Source: Thelonectria olida
Lineage: Eukaryota > Ascomycota > Sordariomycetes > Hypocreales > Nectriaceae
DNA length: 64,000 bases
NCBI GenBank assembly: GCA_020736575.1
Contig: JAGPYM010000010.1
Coordinates: 868,001-932,000 of the forward strand
Reading direction: 5' to 3'
Positions 1-10,521 of this stretch are shown here, piece after piece. Below the pieces are notes generated by a model that was not told the origin of the DNA, did not search any database, and saw nothing but the letters and a program-made list of their open reading frames with translations. Each line of letters starts with the position of its first letter. The first letter of the stretch is position 1. The position numbers and the translations under genes are program-made.

Positions 1-1435
1 AATTGTTGCATTGAGTGAGTGACATGATACGAGCTGGACAAAGGCGGCATTAACACGGCCCAAGACGGGGGGCTGAGTGTCTTGAGGCGCGGTAACTTGG
101 GAAACCTGCTACCAACAGGCACACAATTACGTCTCACAAAATGAGACACCAATTCTCTATAGAAATTCACCTCACGATTGACAGATGGCAGGGTTCTACA
201 GAGTCGCCTTGTCAGCGTTTACGTCACTTCGCCAGGGTCGTCGTCGTCATGCCAGGGCCCTTGCAAAGAAGCCATTGAGGAATTAGAGAGCGAAGGAAGA
301 GGCTTAGTCATTTGGAGAGAGGCAGTCCTTGGGTTGGGCGGAGAATGGCCCGGCTGTGTACGGGAGTACGGAGGTGGCTCTGCGCAGAAGGATCAGAGAA
401 TTCTACATTATGCTCGGTACCTTGCTTAGGTCTTCGTCGAGGCGTGAGGGAGGATCTGAAGAAGTTGGTTTCGGCAGGACATGAATCAAACGCTTCCCAC
501 ACTTGCATCACGACTCTGCAGGCACCAGCGGTGACACCGTTCCACATTGAAAGGTACTTGTGGTTCCCCGCTGGAGCATTAGCCAATTCGACACGCGACT
601 GCGACGACTCTAACACGCCCCAAGGGTGGACGAGGTATCCCCCACCGGAGGCTCGGTACCGTGGCGTCCTTCCCGCCGGTTCCGTCCTTGGAGCGTGTCA
701 GCGTTGCAAGCCCCGAAAGCGCCTTAATTCTAGGGCAGTTTCAGCGGGTGCCAACTGGAAACCCACTGGGCGAGGGCAGTCGTGCTGCAATGGGCAGGAA
801 GGGAGAGTTGACGGGATGACATCCATATGAAAGTTTGCTTGCCCAACTTTATTGTTCACCTCTGCCTCGCACTACACATGACACTCATTCCTTTTTCTCT
901 CTTTTTTTCTCTTCTTTACCCTTTTCTGTCCAAGTTCTCTATCCGTTTTCCCGTCCTCAATTCTCTGTTGCGTGTTGTGTTGTCAGGTGGCGACACATGA
1001 AAGCCTTGGCTGAGCCTCGACCCTCTTCCACCAGAGTCCATCCCCCCAACCCCCTTCCAGATTGGTTCCAGCGGACGCTGCGTCCTCCCCTCCTCCACTC
1101 GCAGGCCCCAATCTGGCTGACATCCCTCCTCCTCCCCCGTACTTCGATTCCCACACACAACATAACCGTTACAACCACAAACTCTCCCTCTGTCTTCGCT
1201 TCTCGCTACCGCCTCGTTCCTTTCCTTTTCGCCTCGTTTCTCCTTCCGCCCTGCGATTGATCTTTCCGGATGCCCCTGCCACGGCGGTGACGCCGCTCCG
1301 CCTTTTGCTTGTCGACCGTCAGCGCCCGTGCCCGACCGACCCGACGCAGTCACGAAACGAACGATACGACTCGACACGATACCTACGCAATCCTCCTACG
1401 TTACAATTCAGACTTCATCATCCCACGCCGCAGCC
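1..1435. other. 5' flank and leader of the SSH4-like gene
   Basis: No gene is supported here. From about 890 to 1435 the + strand becomes strongly pyrimidine-rich (runs of CT, TCCTCC and CCTTTTC), the usual composition of a fungal core promoter and 5' leader, and it runs straight into the start codon at 1436. The open frames in this stretch on both strands have no family resemblance, and those on the - strand are antisense to the CT-rich leader. The first 800 bases are ordinary unassigned sequence. Confidence 0.6.
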
Positions 1436-3155
1436 ATGGCGTCCAGTTCATCTCCCTCCTCCGCCCTCACAGGCGTCATCATAGGCCTCGTTTCCTCATT
1501 CGGTTCTATTATCCTCATCGCCCTCGTCATCTTCATCTTCTGGGTCTCCGGATGCGCAAACACCGGCCGCATCATCCTTGATCGCCTCGGGCGACCCGGC
1601 GAATACGATGACGAGCAAGCCTTTGCCCGCGAAGAGGCCGAAGCTCTCGAAACAATGGATGAAATGTCTCGTCAGGAATACCTACGAGCAAAGGGTACGC
1701 TCAACTCCATTTCCAGCCTCAACACTCTCATCGCCTCCCTGCGTGGTGCTTATCGCCGCACCCGCACGTGCGCCTTGGCTTCCCAGTTTTGCTGACAGGA
1801 CTAACCCTCCACTAGCCTACGTCACCGCGAATCCTCCCGAGTCTCTCCAAACAGACATTTCATTGTCGCAGTATCTCGCCATTCAAGAAAAGGGTGTTTC
1901 CGCATGGGAGTTTGAGCCAGAACTGGAAATCGCAAACTGCTTCGTCGAGGCTCGCACCGAAATCGAGTTCTTCGACTCGGAGTGTACCGTCATGAGCAAC
2001 CTCCCCGTCCCAAAACAAAACGACGTCTACTATTGGGAGGCAAAGATCTACGACAAGCCCGAGAGCACCCTCCTCGCCATCGGCATGGCGACCAAGCCGT
2101 ATCCTCTCTTCCGGTTACCTGGTGAGATCTGATCTTGTGATACCTGGCTGCGCTGGGCCTTTGGCACCGTGACCTGCTAACAAATGATGCTAGGCTATCA
2201 CAAGTACTCTGCCGCCTACCAGTCCACCGGTTCTCGCCGCTACAACCAGCCATTCAGTGCTACTCCGTATGGGCCACATCTCGTCCAGGGCGACGTCGTC
2301 GGTGTTGGATACCGCCCACGCACCGGCGCCATCTTTTTCACTCGCAACGGCAAGAAACTCGACGAGGTTGTCCACGGCCTCAAGGCGCCAAATTTCTTCC
2401 CTGCCATCGGTGCCAACGGTCCTGCTGTCGTCCACGTCAACTTTGGTCAGGCCGGCTTCGTCTTCATTGAGGCAAACGTCAAGAAATGGGGTCTCGCTCC
2501 CGTCACTGGTAGTCTGGCTCCTCCGCCACCGTATGGCTCCGAACAGGGTAGTATTCTGTTGGAAACTGGTACCAAAGATGGTGGCTACACTTATCCCCAA
2601 GGCCGGGCACATAGCCATTCAGTGACGGCCAGCTCTTACCACACCCGGAATCCCGCCACCAACAACAATCTCAACCCCCAGCATGGGCGAACACGCAGTG
2701 GCAATTTTCGCGTCCTCCCACCGACGAGCCCTGGGCCGGTCAGAAGCCCAACTGACATCTCGCTGGCGCGGTTCGTGCCAAACGAGGAAAGCGGCGAAGC
2801 CAGCAATGGACTCGCTCAAAATGAAACCCACGACCACAACCCGTTACACCTTCACCTCGAGGACGCGACTAACCCTCCTCCCGAGTACCAGAGCCCCGAC
2901 CACTCCGATGACGAGAATGGCCGACGATACAGCACTGACAGTGAGGACAATACACCCCTGATTCGAGTTCTCAACCGTAGTCGGGGGAACTCAGCCGCCA
3001 CAGTCGTGCATACTGGCCGAACCCCTAGTCCGCGACAGCCTCCCGTTCCTAGTTATAGCGATGCGATGCGACAGGGTGCCGGTCAGCGAAGATATAGCGG
3101 AGATTCACAACGGTCAGACTCTGAAACGAGTTCTGAAGGCACCAGTGCCTCTTAG
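1436..3155 (+). CDS. SSH4/EAR1-like SPRY-domain adaptor of the Rsp5 ubiquitin ligase
   Basis: Proposed exons are 1436-1694, 1816-2121 and 2194-3155 (508 aa); both introns have GT..AG ends, phase 1 and CTAAC-type branch sites. Residues 11-36 form one hydrophobic membrane segment. A SPRY domain follows at about 117-289. The C-terminal tail is Ser/Pro-rich and carries two PPxY motifs, PPPY at 299-302 and PPEY at 417-420. This layout (N-terminal membrane anchor, SPRY, PY motifs) is that of yeast Ssh4 and Ear1. Those proteins sit on endosomes and vacuoles and recruit the HECT ligase Rsp5 to membrane cargo for sorting into multivesicular bodies. The start was chosen because it directly precedes the membrane segment and has a CCATGG context. 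Assignment to Ssh4 rather than Ear1 is not possible by eye. Confidence 0.9.
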
Positions 3156-4311
3156 TTGAGGGCCTCGATCCCAGCAAGAAACACCCTTTGAAAGGGCCAT
3201 CGTTGAAGGTCATATCTTTATCAGCGTGTAACATCAATCCAGCATGATGGGAAAACACTATTGCGACGGAACCCTGGGGGACGTCATAGGAGTTGGAAGG
3301 GAAGGGAGTTAGTCAAGTCACAGACACACCATACACGCGACACACGCAATTTTGAATTATTCGCATAGGCGCCCTGGAGTTATATAGCAACGGCAGCAGA
3401 ACCGCCGTGGGGACACATGACCACTCGGCAGTGTACCGCGTCGTCTGAATCGTTTTCTTTGTTTTAGAGAGGGAACTGAATTTTTATGTCTCCTGGAATA
3501 CTTCGGAATGGGGTTTGAGCTCACCTCCTGGGTTTGGAAGGGAGTGAGTGGAGCATGAGAGGACATAGTGATACCAGTCAATTCCAGCCTGATGGACGCT
3601 CTTTGTCTTACACTATTGTTTTTACCTTGTTGTTTAGTTGGTCCGTTTGGTTGAAAGGTACTGTCGAGGCAAGTTGATCACAATTGCCCGTCACTGTGAA
3701 GTCATAAGTCGGAGTCTGTTTGAGTGGATGATATTCTCACTGATCAGGGGATGTTAAGCCTACCTACGTGAAGTATTGAATAGGTACAAATATCGACACT
3801 ACATCAAATATGGTTTTACGCATAGATGTCAGACAGTGAGGGCCGGATCGTGATTATACTGGCTATGATGCCTCATGGTGGTGGCGTCTTGCATAGAGCT
3901 TGTTCGGGTTCCAGTATCGGCACTACCGTATAGGAGACCACTCTCCCCTTTACTTTCGGTTGGTCCATGACGTTTAAGGTGCGTTGTTGTTGCGTATCGT
4001 CAACGCATCTCATATGAGGCCAGTTGTCTGCCTTTCCTGGTCTCAGGCAGGCTATGTATGTCCTCAAGACTGCGTGCGGATGAGGAGGATTCAAGGCGGT
4101 CTGACCATACTAGATGCCTACGTAAGAAACGACCAGCGTCTAGTTAGTCTTTGGCTTAGATGTCGCTAAAGGTAGTACTAAACAACGAATGTATCCAATG
4201 TCTAGGACTTATCGAAACTTTTATGGTGGTTAGTTACTAGGTGCAAAAAAAGATGGAGGTGCTTGTGATACCTCGCAGGCCAGGATAGACCATCGATAGC
4301 GCAAAAAGAAA
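3156..4311. other. 3' flank of the SSH4-like gene
   Basis: This probably holds the 3' UTR of the SPRY gene followed by about 700 bases of spacer before the tRNA gene. No coding sequence is supported. Its last bases contain the T-run terminator of the tRNA, which is transcribed leftward. Confidence 0.5.
4303..4307 (-). terminator. RNA polymerase III terminator of tRNA-Glu
   Basis: Five consecutive A on the + strand give TTTTT on the transcribed - strand, four bases beyond the discriminator base of the tRNA. This is a minimal fungal Pol III terminator. Confidence 0.7.
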
Positions 4312-4401
4312 CTCCGGTACAGGGAATCGAACCCTGGGCTCCGCGGAACTGATCTCTCAGGTTATGAGAGCGCGAAATGTTAGCCACTACACCATACCGG
4401 A
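4312..4401 (-). tRNA. tRNA-Glu (anticodon CTC) with an anticodon-loop intron
   Basis: Read on the - strand, the acceptor stem is TCCGGTA (4401-4395) pairing with TACCGGA (4319-4313), followed by discriminator G. The A box (TGGTGTAGTGG), the B box (GGTTCGATTCC) and a T stem are all present. The anticodon stem TCGCG/CGCGG encloses a loop with CTC at positions 34-36, so it decodes GAG. About 18 extra bases lie after position 37 between the two halves of the loop, where nuclear tRNA introns occur. The mature length would be about 72 nt. A Pol III T-run follows at 4303-4307. Confidence 0.92.
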
Positions 4402-7400
4402 TGATGTGCTAGTGGAAGGCAAGCTCGATAGACAGCCCTAAGGGAAATGCACAATTGATGGATTTCCTTGCTTGTGAATGTGAATGGGTTGATGCCGCAT
4501 GAACGCTGCTCCCGTGACATGAGATATGGACCAATTCTCGCTGGAGTAGACAATATCTTTTCCTCTAGCATTGAGGCCAAAAGACCGGCAGAGTAAGCAG
4601 TCCAAAGGCTCTCGAGTGCAAAGTCTCAAACCTTAGCTACCTACCTATGCAAAGGGAGCGAGACTGAGTTAAAGGTCAACATTTGAAAGCGAAGATGTGC
4701 GATGATGGCAGGAATCAGCTCGATAAAGTATCGTGGCCTCTACGTCAAAACCATCTCTTCTTTTCTGCAATCATCATCCTATTCCTTAGTGATTGGAAAT
4801 GCGAGGTCGGCAAATCTTGAAGTATGAAGCAATCCACAGCAACCGAAGGTCCAGTCTAAGAATCTAAGAGTAGAGTGTCTCTGGGCGCATTTTGCATGAT
4901 AAATACAACCCAATCGATACTGGATATTCTTTCCCTCGTGGGCTGTCACCAACAACAGATGCAATTCATACCCTCCTTCGGGGCGATGGATCGAAACACC
5001 GTGCCTCTCTACGAGTTAACGATATCTTTCCACTTTGCGCTGAGCGGGAATTTCAAGAAGCTACGCTGTGTCCAAATCTTAGCAAGTCTCTCAGCTACAG
5101 AATCACGAAACAGGTCCAAATTCAACCCAGGAAACCAAAGGCGCGTTCGGATGACCAATGTAAGTCTCTCCCCAATTCGTGCTGCCAACACCCGTCAACT
5201 TGGCTGGCGTCTGGCCTGGATAACGCAGTAAGGAATTCTACAGTCAGTACGATTAGAAATGACTGAGTAGGGATTCAAGAGGATACTTCGGTGCTCTCCG
5301 GGTGGAAGTCTGGTCAGTACGACGGTCTTAGAGTTGCCCCTGAAGATAAATCGTCATCGAGCGCTCGGGAGTTCTCGGGCAGACAGAATGTAGAAAACCT
5401 GATTCGGATGAAGCTAATAAGCTCTAGCATGAGCGCTTTTTACTTGCCTGAAAGAACGAAGCCCCCGAGTTGCGATATTTGTACTCGAAGGCGATCGAGA
5501 CGCGAGTGAATATTTACCCCTTATCACACTCTTTGATAAATTCCGCCCCTTCTCGGGCATCAAGTCGCTCATAGAGGTATACGAGGTCTCGATTCGTACC
5601 TGAATGCACTGACTCGAGATTCATTTGCCGGCGTTGTCGTGATCTGTTGAATGATTCGAGCCCTGAATACGAGAACATGTCGGCTAGTTTGGTTTGGGTC
5701 CCAACAAGAACAGGAACGAGGGCTGGGAGATTGTTACTCCTGAAGAGTACGAGTGTCCCTTTCAGGGCTCGAGTAAGGGGATAATCATATTGCTCGCTCG
5801 AAAGCTCCTGGTTTTGGCGGAATGCTTGTACCATGAACAGTTGGGACTTTGCCTCGGGCTTCGTGAGCCATTATCTGGGCATCAAAACCTGACAGAGGTC
5901 CAGGCTTCATCATTTGATTTCGTATCCAGCATCACTTGATGCTTGTATCTTGTCCCTCACAAAAAAGGCCTCGTAGATGTTGGAAAACATGTTCCACTTT
6001 CTAGGGAGAGCGGCCGTCTCATATCATAGATGATTCCAATGATGCCACCGAAAGGACGCGTAGGCGACGGACGACATCTCTCAGGCTTCACGTCTAAACC
6101 TTCAGCACAGCTACCTTGTTGTGTGTTGGCATGTTTTCGTCAACTTCGTTGAACGATGTCCTCCTCCTCCTCAAGGCTCAATCCTCGGAGACTGTATCGA
6201 CATCACCCATCGACCATGTACAAAATCATCATCATCGCACGAGCCCACATTTTCACAATGTCTAGTATCCATCCTCTCCCACACAGCGCTCTCTGTACCT
6301 GAGAAGGGTACCTCACAGCTTCAACTCCTTCAACATGTTGAATTCTCTCTCCGTGAGAGACTAACCACCATGATAAACCAACTCCCAAGGCGTGAGCGTC
6401 CTCCGATCAGCATCCTCTTGTATCAAACAAGGGCACACTAAAACCACAAGTCCACTGAATATACAACCACTCCCCTCAACCAAGCGCACGAATCGAATCA
6501 AACATGATTATCTCCTTTCACACATTAACCACAAACCGCAACACCACCGGCCGCTTCGTCCCGACACCTCGTCCGCCCCTCCAGCGAAAACCTCGGCGGA
6601 CAAAAAACCTGTGACAGCTAACGCAGAAGCACCGTTGATCTCTGGCGTGATGTCTCCTCCCAGCCTATACCTGTCTCATGTATGATCGACGCCGGAATAG
6701 TTTCCGCTCGGCTGGTAACACGTCAATGATGCAAGAGCGTCCCGACAAAAAGGCTTCCACGGCGTGTGGGTTGGTCTTTGGTTTGATTTGAGATTGGGGA
6801 GACCTCTCACGCACCACGATGATCTGAGGACTACCCATGGCAATCTGACACAAAGCAAACTGGGGAAGACAACCCTAGTTGGGACATGGTAGTTTGCCTT
6901 CGTATTAAGAAATTGTCCATGTTAATTAAGCTTAGTCCTACCGGTTAAAAAACCTCGTGATAGCTCCCTGTAAGATGGTAGTCACTGTCATGACTTCAAC
7001 CCAACCACCCCAAACCAAGTCATATCTTCACTATGTACGAAGCATGTATTGGAATCTCATCTAGACGCCCTGAAGCCCCTCCCATGCCCTTCCCAACCCC
7101 GTTGCAACGCCAATCTAAAGCTGTATACTGCCCATCTTAAGCGAATACGAACTTCTCATTTTGCGCCAACAGGGCCGAAGGAGCCCGGCACAGACGGCAC
7201 CAAGCCACTACCAGCACTACTGCTACACGATGAGTACAGGGGTGTCGGAGGGAGAGAGAGTCTTGAACGACCGAGACAAGGGCACTAAATGAATGGAACA
7301 AGCTTCTTAGGGTTGCGCATCCGGTCGATTATCATTAATCTCCAGGCAGAGCTATCCTCAGATCGCGGTTAGACGTCGAGTCCGTAACCAAGCCAATCCA

Positions 7401-8166
7401 GAATTCAATGCGCGCCAAACAGTCTATCCTTGTGCGATTCCTTCGCTGTTGATCCTTTCCGTGCGAACGTACATGTGTGATCCCTTCTCATTGCTTTCCT
7501 AGCCAAATTCAAAATCAAACAAAACACATTTCAAACATGATTCTGTCCCAATAACATCCCTTCGCTTTTGCGGCTCGAAAGAGCTTGCAGAGCAGATCAA
7601 AACACATTGCTGCGTGTGCAACAAACAAAGAGCAAAACATAAATCAAAGCGCCAATCCAAATGCTGGTCCAAACTAACTCCAGTCCAACGCCTAACTTTT
7701 TGCGGCGTTTAAAAACACAAACAACAGTCGCTATGCAGTTTGGATACGGTGCTTCCGTCGCCGGTGGCGGAATCCGTAAGGAGTGAATCTATCCGATGAA
7801 GTCGTCATATCGTCGTAAAAGGAGTGTCTATCGGGTATCGTAGTGCAAAAAAGGAGTGTGTCATCCTTGGAATATCATCGTAAGGAGCGTTAAATATTAT
7901 ACAAAGACATTAAGTCTGTAGTTGGTTTCTTGGTGGTTCGTGAAGGAGCGTGATGATCATTGCGATCGTGGGTAAGGATCGTCGTGGGTCCAAGAGCCGG
8001 ATTGGCAGTTGAGAACCTCGTGGTAGCGAGCGTCGAAGGAGTGTGTTATACATGGCGTCTGTGTCGATCGAAAAGAACAGCGAGTGAGGTCAAAGCAAAT
8101 TTGCAAACAATCGACAATCAAATGGCTAAAAAGCGATGGACAGTTGAATCGAATCCGAATAACGAA
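4402..8166. other. Intergenic region and 3' flank of the Zn2Cys6 gene
   Basis: No gene can be supported in these 3.7 kb. At 5350-5800 the words TCGAG, CTCG and CGAG are over-represented and both strands have open frames of 80-106 codons that resemble no family I know. The part from roughly 7500 to 8166 probably includes the 3' UTR of the leftward-transcribed transcription factor and holds the octamer array listed separately. Confidence 0.45.
7778..8043 (-). repeat. Six dispersed copies of CRCTCCTT downstream of the transcription-factor gene
   Basis: On the + strand AAGGAGTG occurs at 7778-7785, 7819-7826, 7851-7858 and 8036-8043, and AAGGAGCG at 7882-7889 and 7943-7950. In the sense of the neighbouring gene these read CACTCCTT or CGCTCCTT. 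The spacing is 31-93 bases and the flanks are only loosely similar, so this is not a simple tandem repeat. The array starts about 120 bases past the proposed stop codon and would lie in the 3' UTR or the terminator region. Confidence 0.6.
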
Positions 8167-10521
8167 TCAGGTGGCTCGTCGTCGGCTGTTGTCGTGCTTC
8201 TGCACCAGGGGGGCCTGCGCCAGCGGAGACTGTGGGTGAGGAGCCGACGACATAGATGCGGTGTGGCGGTGTCGAGGAAGAGAGGTGGTCGAAGACATCG
8301 GAGACTCGGGGAGCGGAAGCATGCCGAGTTGCTCAGAGTGCATGTAGGGTGAGGCAGAAGTGTAGGCCATGTAGGGATACGGATCCTCGGGAGGCGGATA
8401 TGTCGGTGTTGTGTTCATCCTGGGTGGTAACGGTCAATCCCCTATAGTTCCTCGAAGCGATAAAGGCCGGTGATGCCGTCTAGATGCCTAGATCCACACG
8501 GTCTGGATGGGAGTGACGAACCCTACGCCATAGTTGTGAGTTGGATCGTTGACCATGGCGGGAGGCCCTCCTTGCAGGGCGCTCATGTCGAACGATCCGT
8601 ATTCCTCAGTGTCGCTGTACGCAACGGAGCCCTCAAAAGTGGAAGAAGCAGGGCTGTAAGCACCCGTGTATGCCGGAGATGGAATGTTCAGGTACTGCTG
8701 GCTTGGGAAGGGAGAAGACAAGACCAGCGGGCTGACGGCTGCCTGGGGCGGTCCAGAGGCGTTGAGCATGGGCATCTCCTCGGTGCTATAGCTGAAGGCT
8801 GGGTTCCCATATGGCATGTAAGACTCTGTGGTGGTCGGTACAACCTCGTCATGAACTGCGAAATTGGGAGGGTGGAATTGGGGGAACGACGGCGTCCTTT
8901 CCGGATGAATCCAACCCATGCGCGAACGGAACTCGCCAACGGTGTCAATGGGGAACTCCATGAGTGAGAGAGGAGTCTGGAGCTCGCCCTTGGCACTGCT
9001 GGAAATGTTGATAGACATGAGTCGTCGAGCAATCTCCTCCACTGGCGAGATGGCGAGGCTACCAAAGTAAGCAGCACCGATCTCGGGGAACAGGCGCTCC
9101 ATGAGCAAAGCCACAGTGTACAGGTGGGCAATGACAATGAGGGAGTTGGGAGACCCATGGTAGTTCTGGAGGTAGCCAACAGGCATCCAGAAGAGCCAAG
9201 TCCTCAGCGGCTGGAGACGCTCGAATTGCTGGGCGATGGAGAGCGTTGGGCTAATCTTGCGGGAGCCTCGGAGGAAGCCAATGAGATGTTGGATTTGGGT
9301 CGTATCTTCCTTGTGGTGCTTGAGATGAGCCTCCACCTTCTGAACTTGCTCAAGAGTGCGCTGGAACACCTCGAGGTCTTCGGGCCGGGGTTGACTAGGG
9401 CGGTGGTCTTTGCCAGGGGAGGCAGGGGCCGTCGGGAAAGTGCTGCTCTCGGCGATGAAGTCTCCGAACTGGGACTCATGCTTCCAGGGGTCCATGGCAT
9501 CAATGACCTAGAACAGGGGTCAGCAGCGAATTACTACTTCCGAAAATATCAGGTACGTACCGATGAGGTGCCTTGCATCAGCTGGGTCCAACTGCGCCTT
9601 TGGTGGTCGTCAGCACTGAAACGGAGGGGGATGTCAGCATTGCATGACTTACCAGTCGGTGGCTTGCCAGGAAAGGACAAGGGAGGCTGCAAGAATGGCA
9701 TCGGAGGTTTCTCGAGAAAAGGATCCAATGGCTTCCTGCAAGCCCTTCAAGGCAATGCCACGGTGCTCGTAGGCCATGCTACCGACCAGGGGACAGTCAG
9801 TAAGGAAAGCAATATGCATGGCCGAGAAGGCAAGCAAAGCGTGCATGACGTATGGAGTAGTGGCTCCAATCCTCAGGAGGCTGTTGCGCGTCTGTTAGCC
9901 AGGTTCATCGTGGTTCTAGCCGTGGCAGTGCTGGACTTACGTGGGGATATGGCGGGTCCACAGTGTAAAGTTGTTAGCGTCGATGGCAGCCAGTTGGTAG
10001 TAGAGAGTCGCAACATGATAGATGAGTCGCAGGTCTTCGACAGAGTAGAGATGAGGCATGGGAGCTGGATACAAACCCAGACTCGGGAGAGGGAAGATGC
10101 CTGTTCTCTGCCATTCGGCGATGGCGGCTTCGACCTGGGGCGTCCACATCAAGTCGGGCTTGTCGGGAGTCGTGGAGCGCTCAGCATCGGGAACCTGGAC
10201 GTCATTGTACGGACAGCGGATCTTGTGCTTGGTGCAGTTGCGGCTGAGAAGTATTAGCCAAATGTCATTTTGAAGCGGCTTAGGGCCACTCACCATTGAG
10301 GGAAGTTTTCGTCACAGCGAATGTGGCGTCGTTTGCTGTCAAGGCACTAATGTTAGAACAAACTCTATCGAACCCGTTTCATAGGTCTATCGTGCATACC
10401 AGGTATCACAGCCCTTGCGAGACTTGGTGTGGCTACAAACACACTAGTTAGCATGTGAAGAGTCTGATGATGTCAAGACAACGAACCTGCGGCGAGGAGG
10501 ACCACCACCGGGACCAGCCAT
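8167..10521 (-). CDS. Zn2Cys6 transcription factor (Upc2-like fungal C6 regulator)
   Basis: Proposed exons on the - strand are 10521-10487, 10432-10400, 10335-10294, 10243-9941, 9880-9653, 9597-9561, 9507-8498 and 8419-8167 (646 aa). The N-terminal zinc cluster is C20-x2-C23-x6-C30-x6-C37-x2-C40-x6-C47, preceded by a basic SHTKSRKG stretch typical of sterol-uptake-regulator-like C6 factors. Such factors bind DNA and control transcription; the target here is unknown. The middle region (about 120-400) resembles the fungal-specific regulatory domain, and the tail is rich in Pro, Ser and Tyr. Introns 1-4 are phase 2, and introns 2 and 3 split the codons of C23 and C37. The last intron is the weak point: its donor, GTGGAT, is poor. 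Without splicing the protein ends at 8488 after 565 aa. Confidence 0.85.

Noticed and set aside
312..830. 172-codon frame upstream of the SSH4-like gene
   Set aside because: It has no family resemblance and an irregular composition; another frame overlaps it on the opposite strand.
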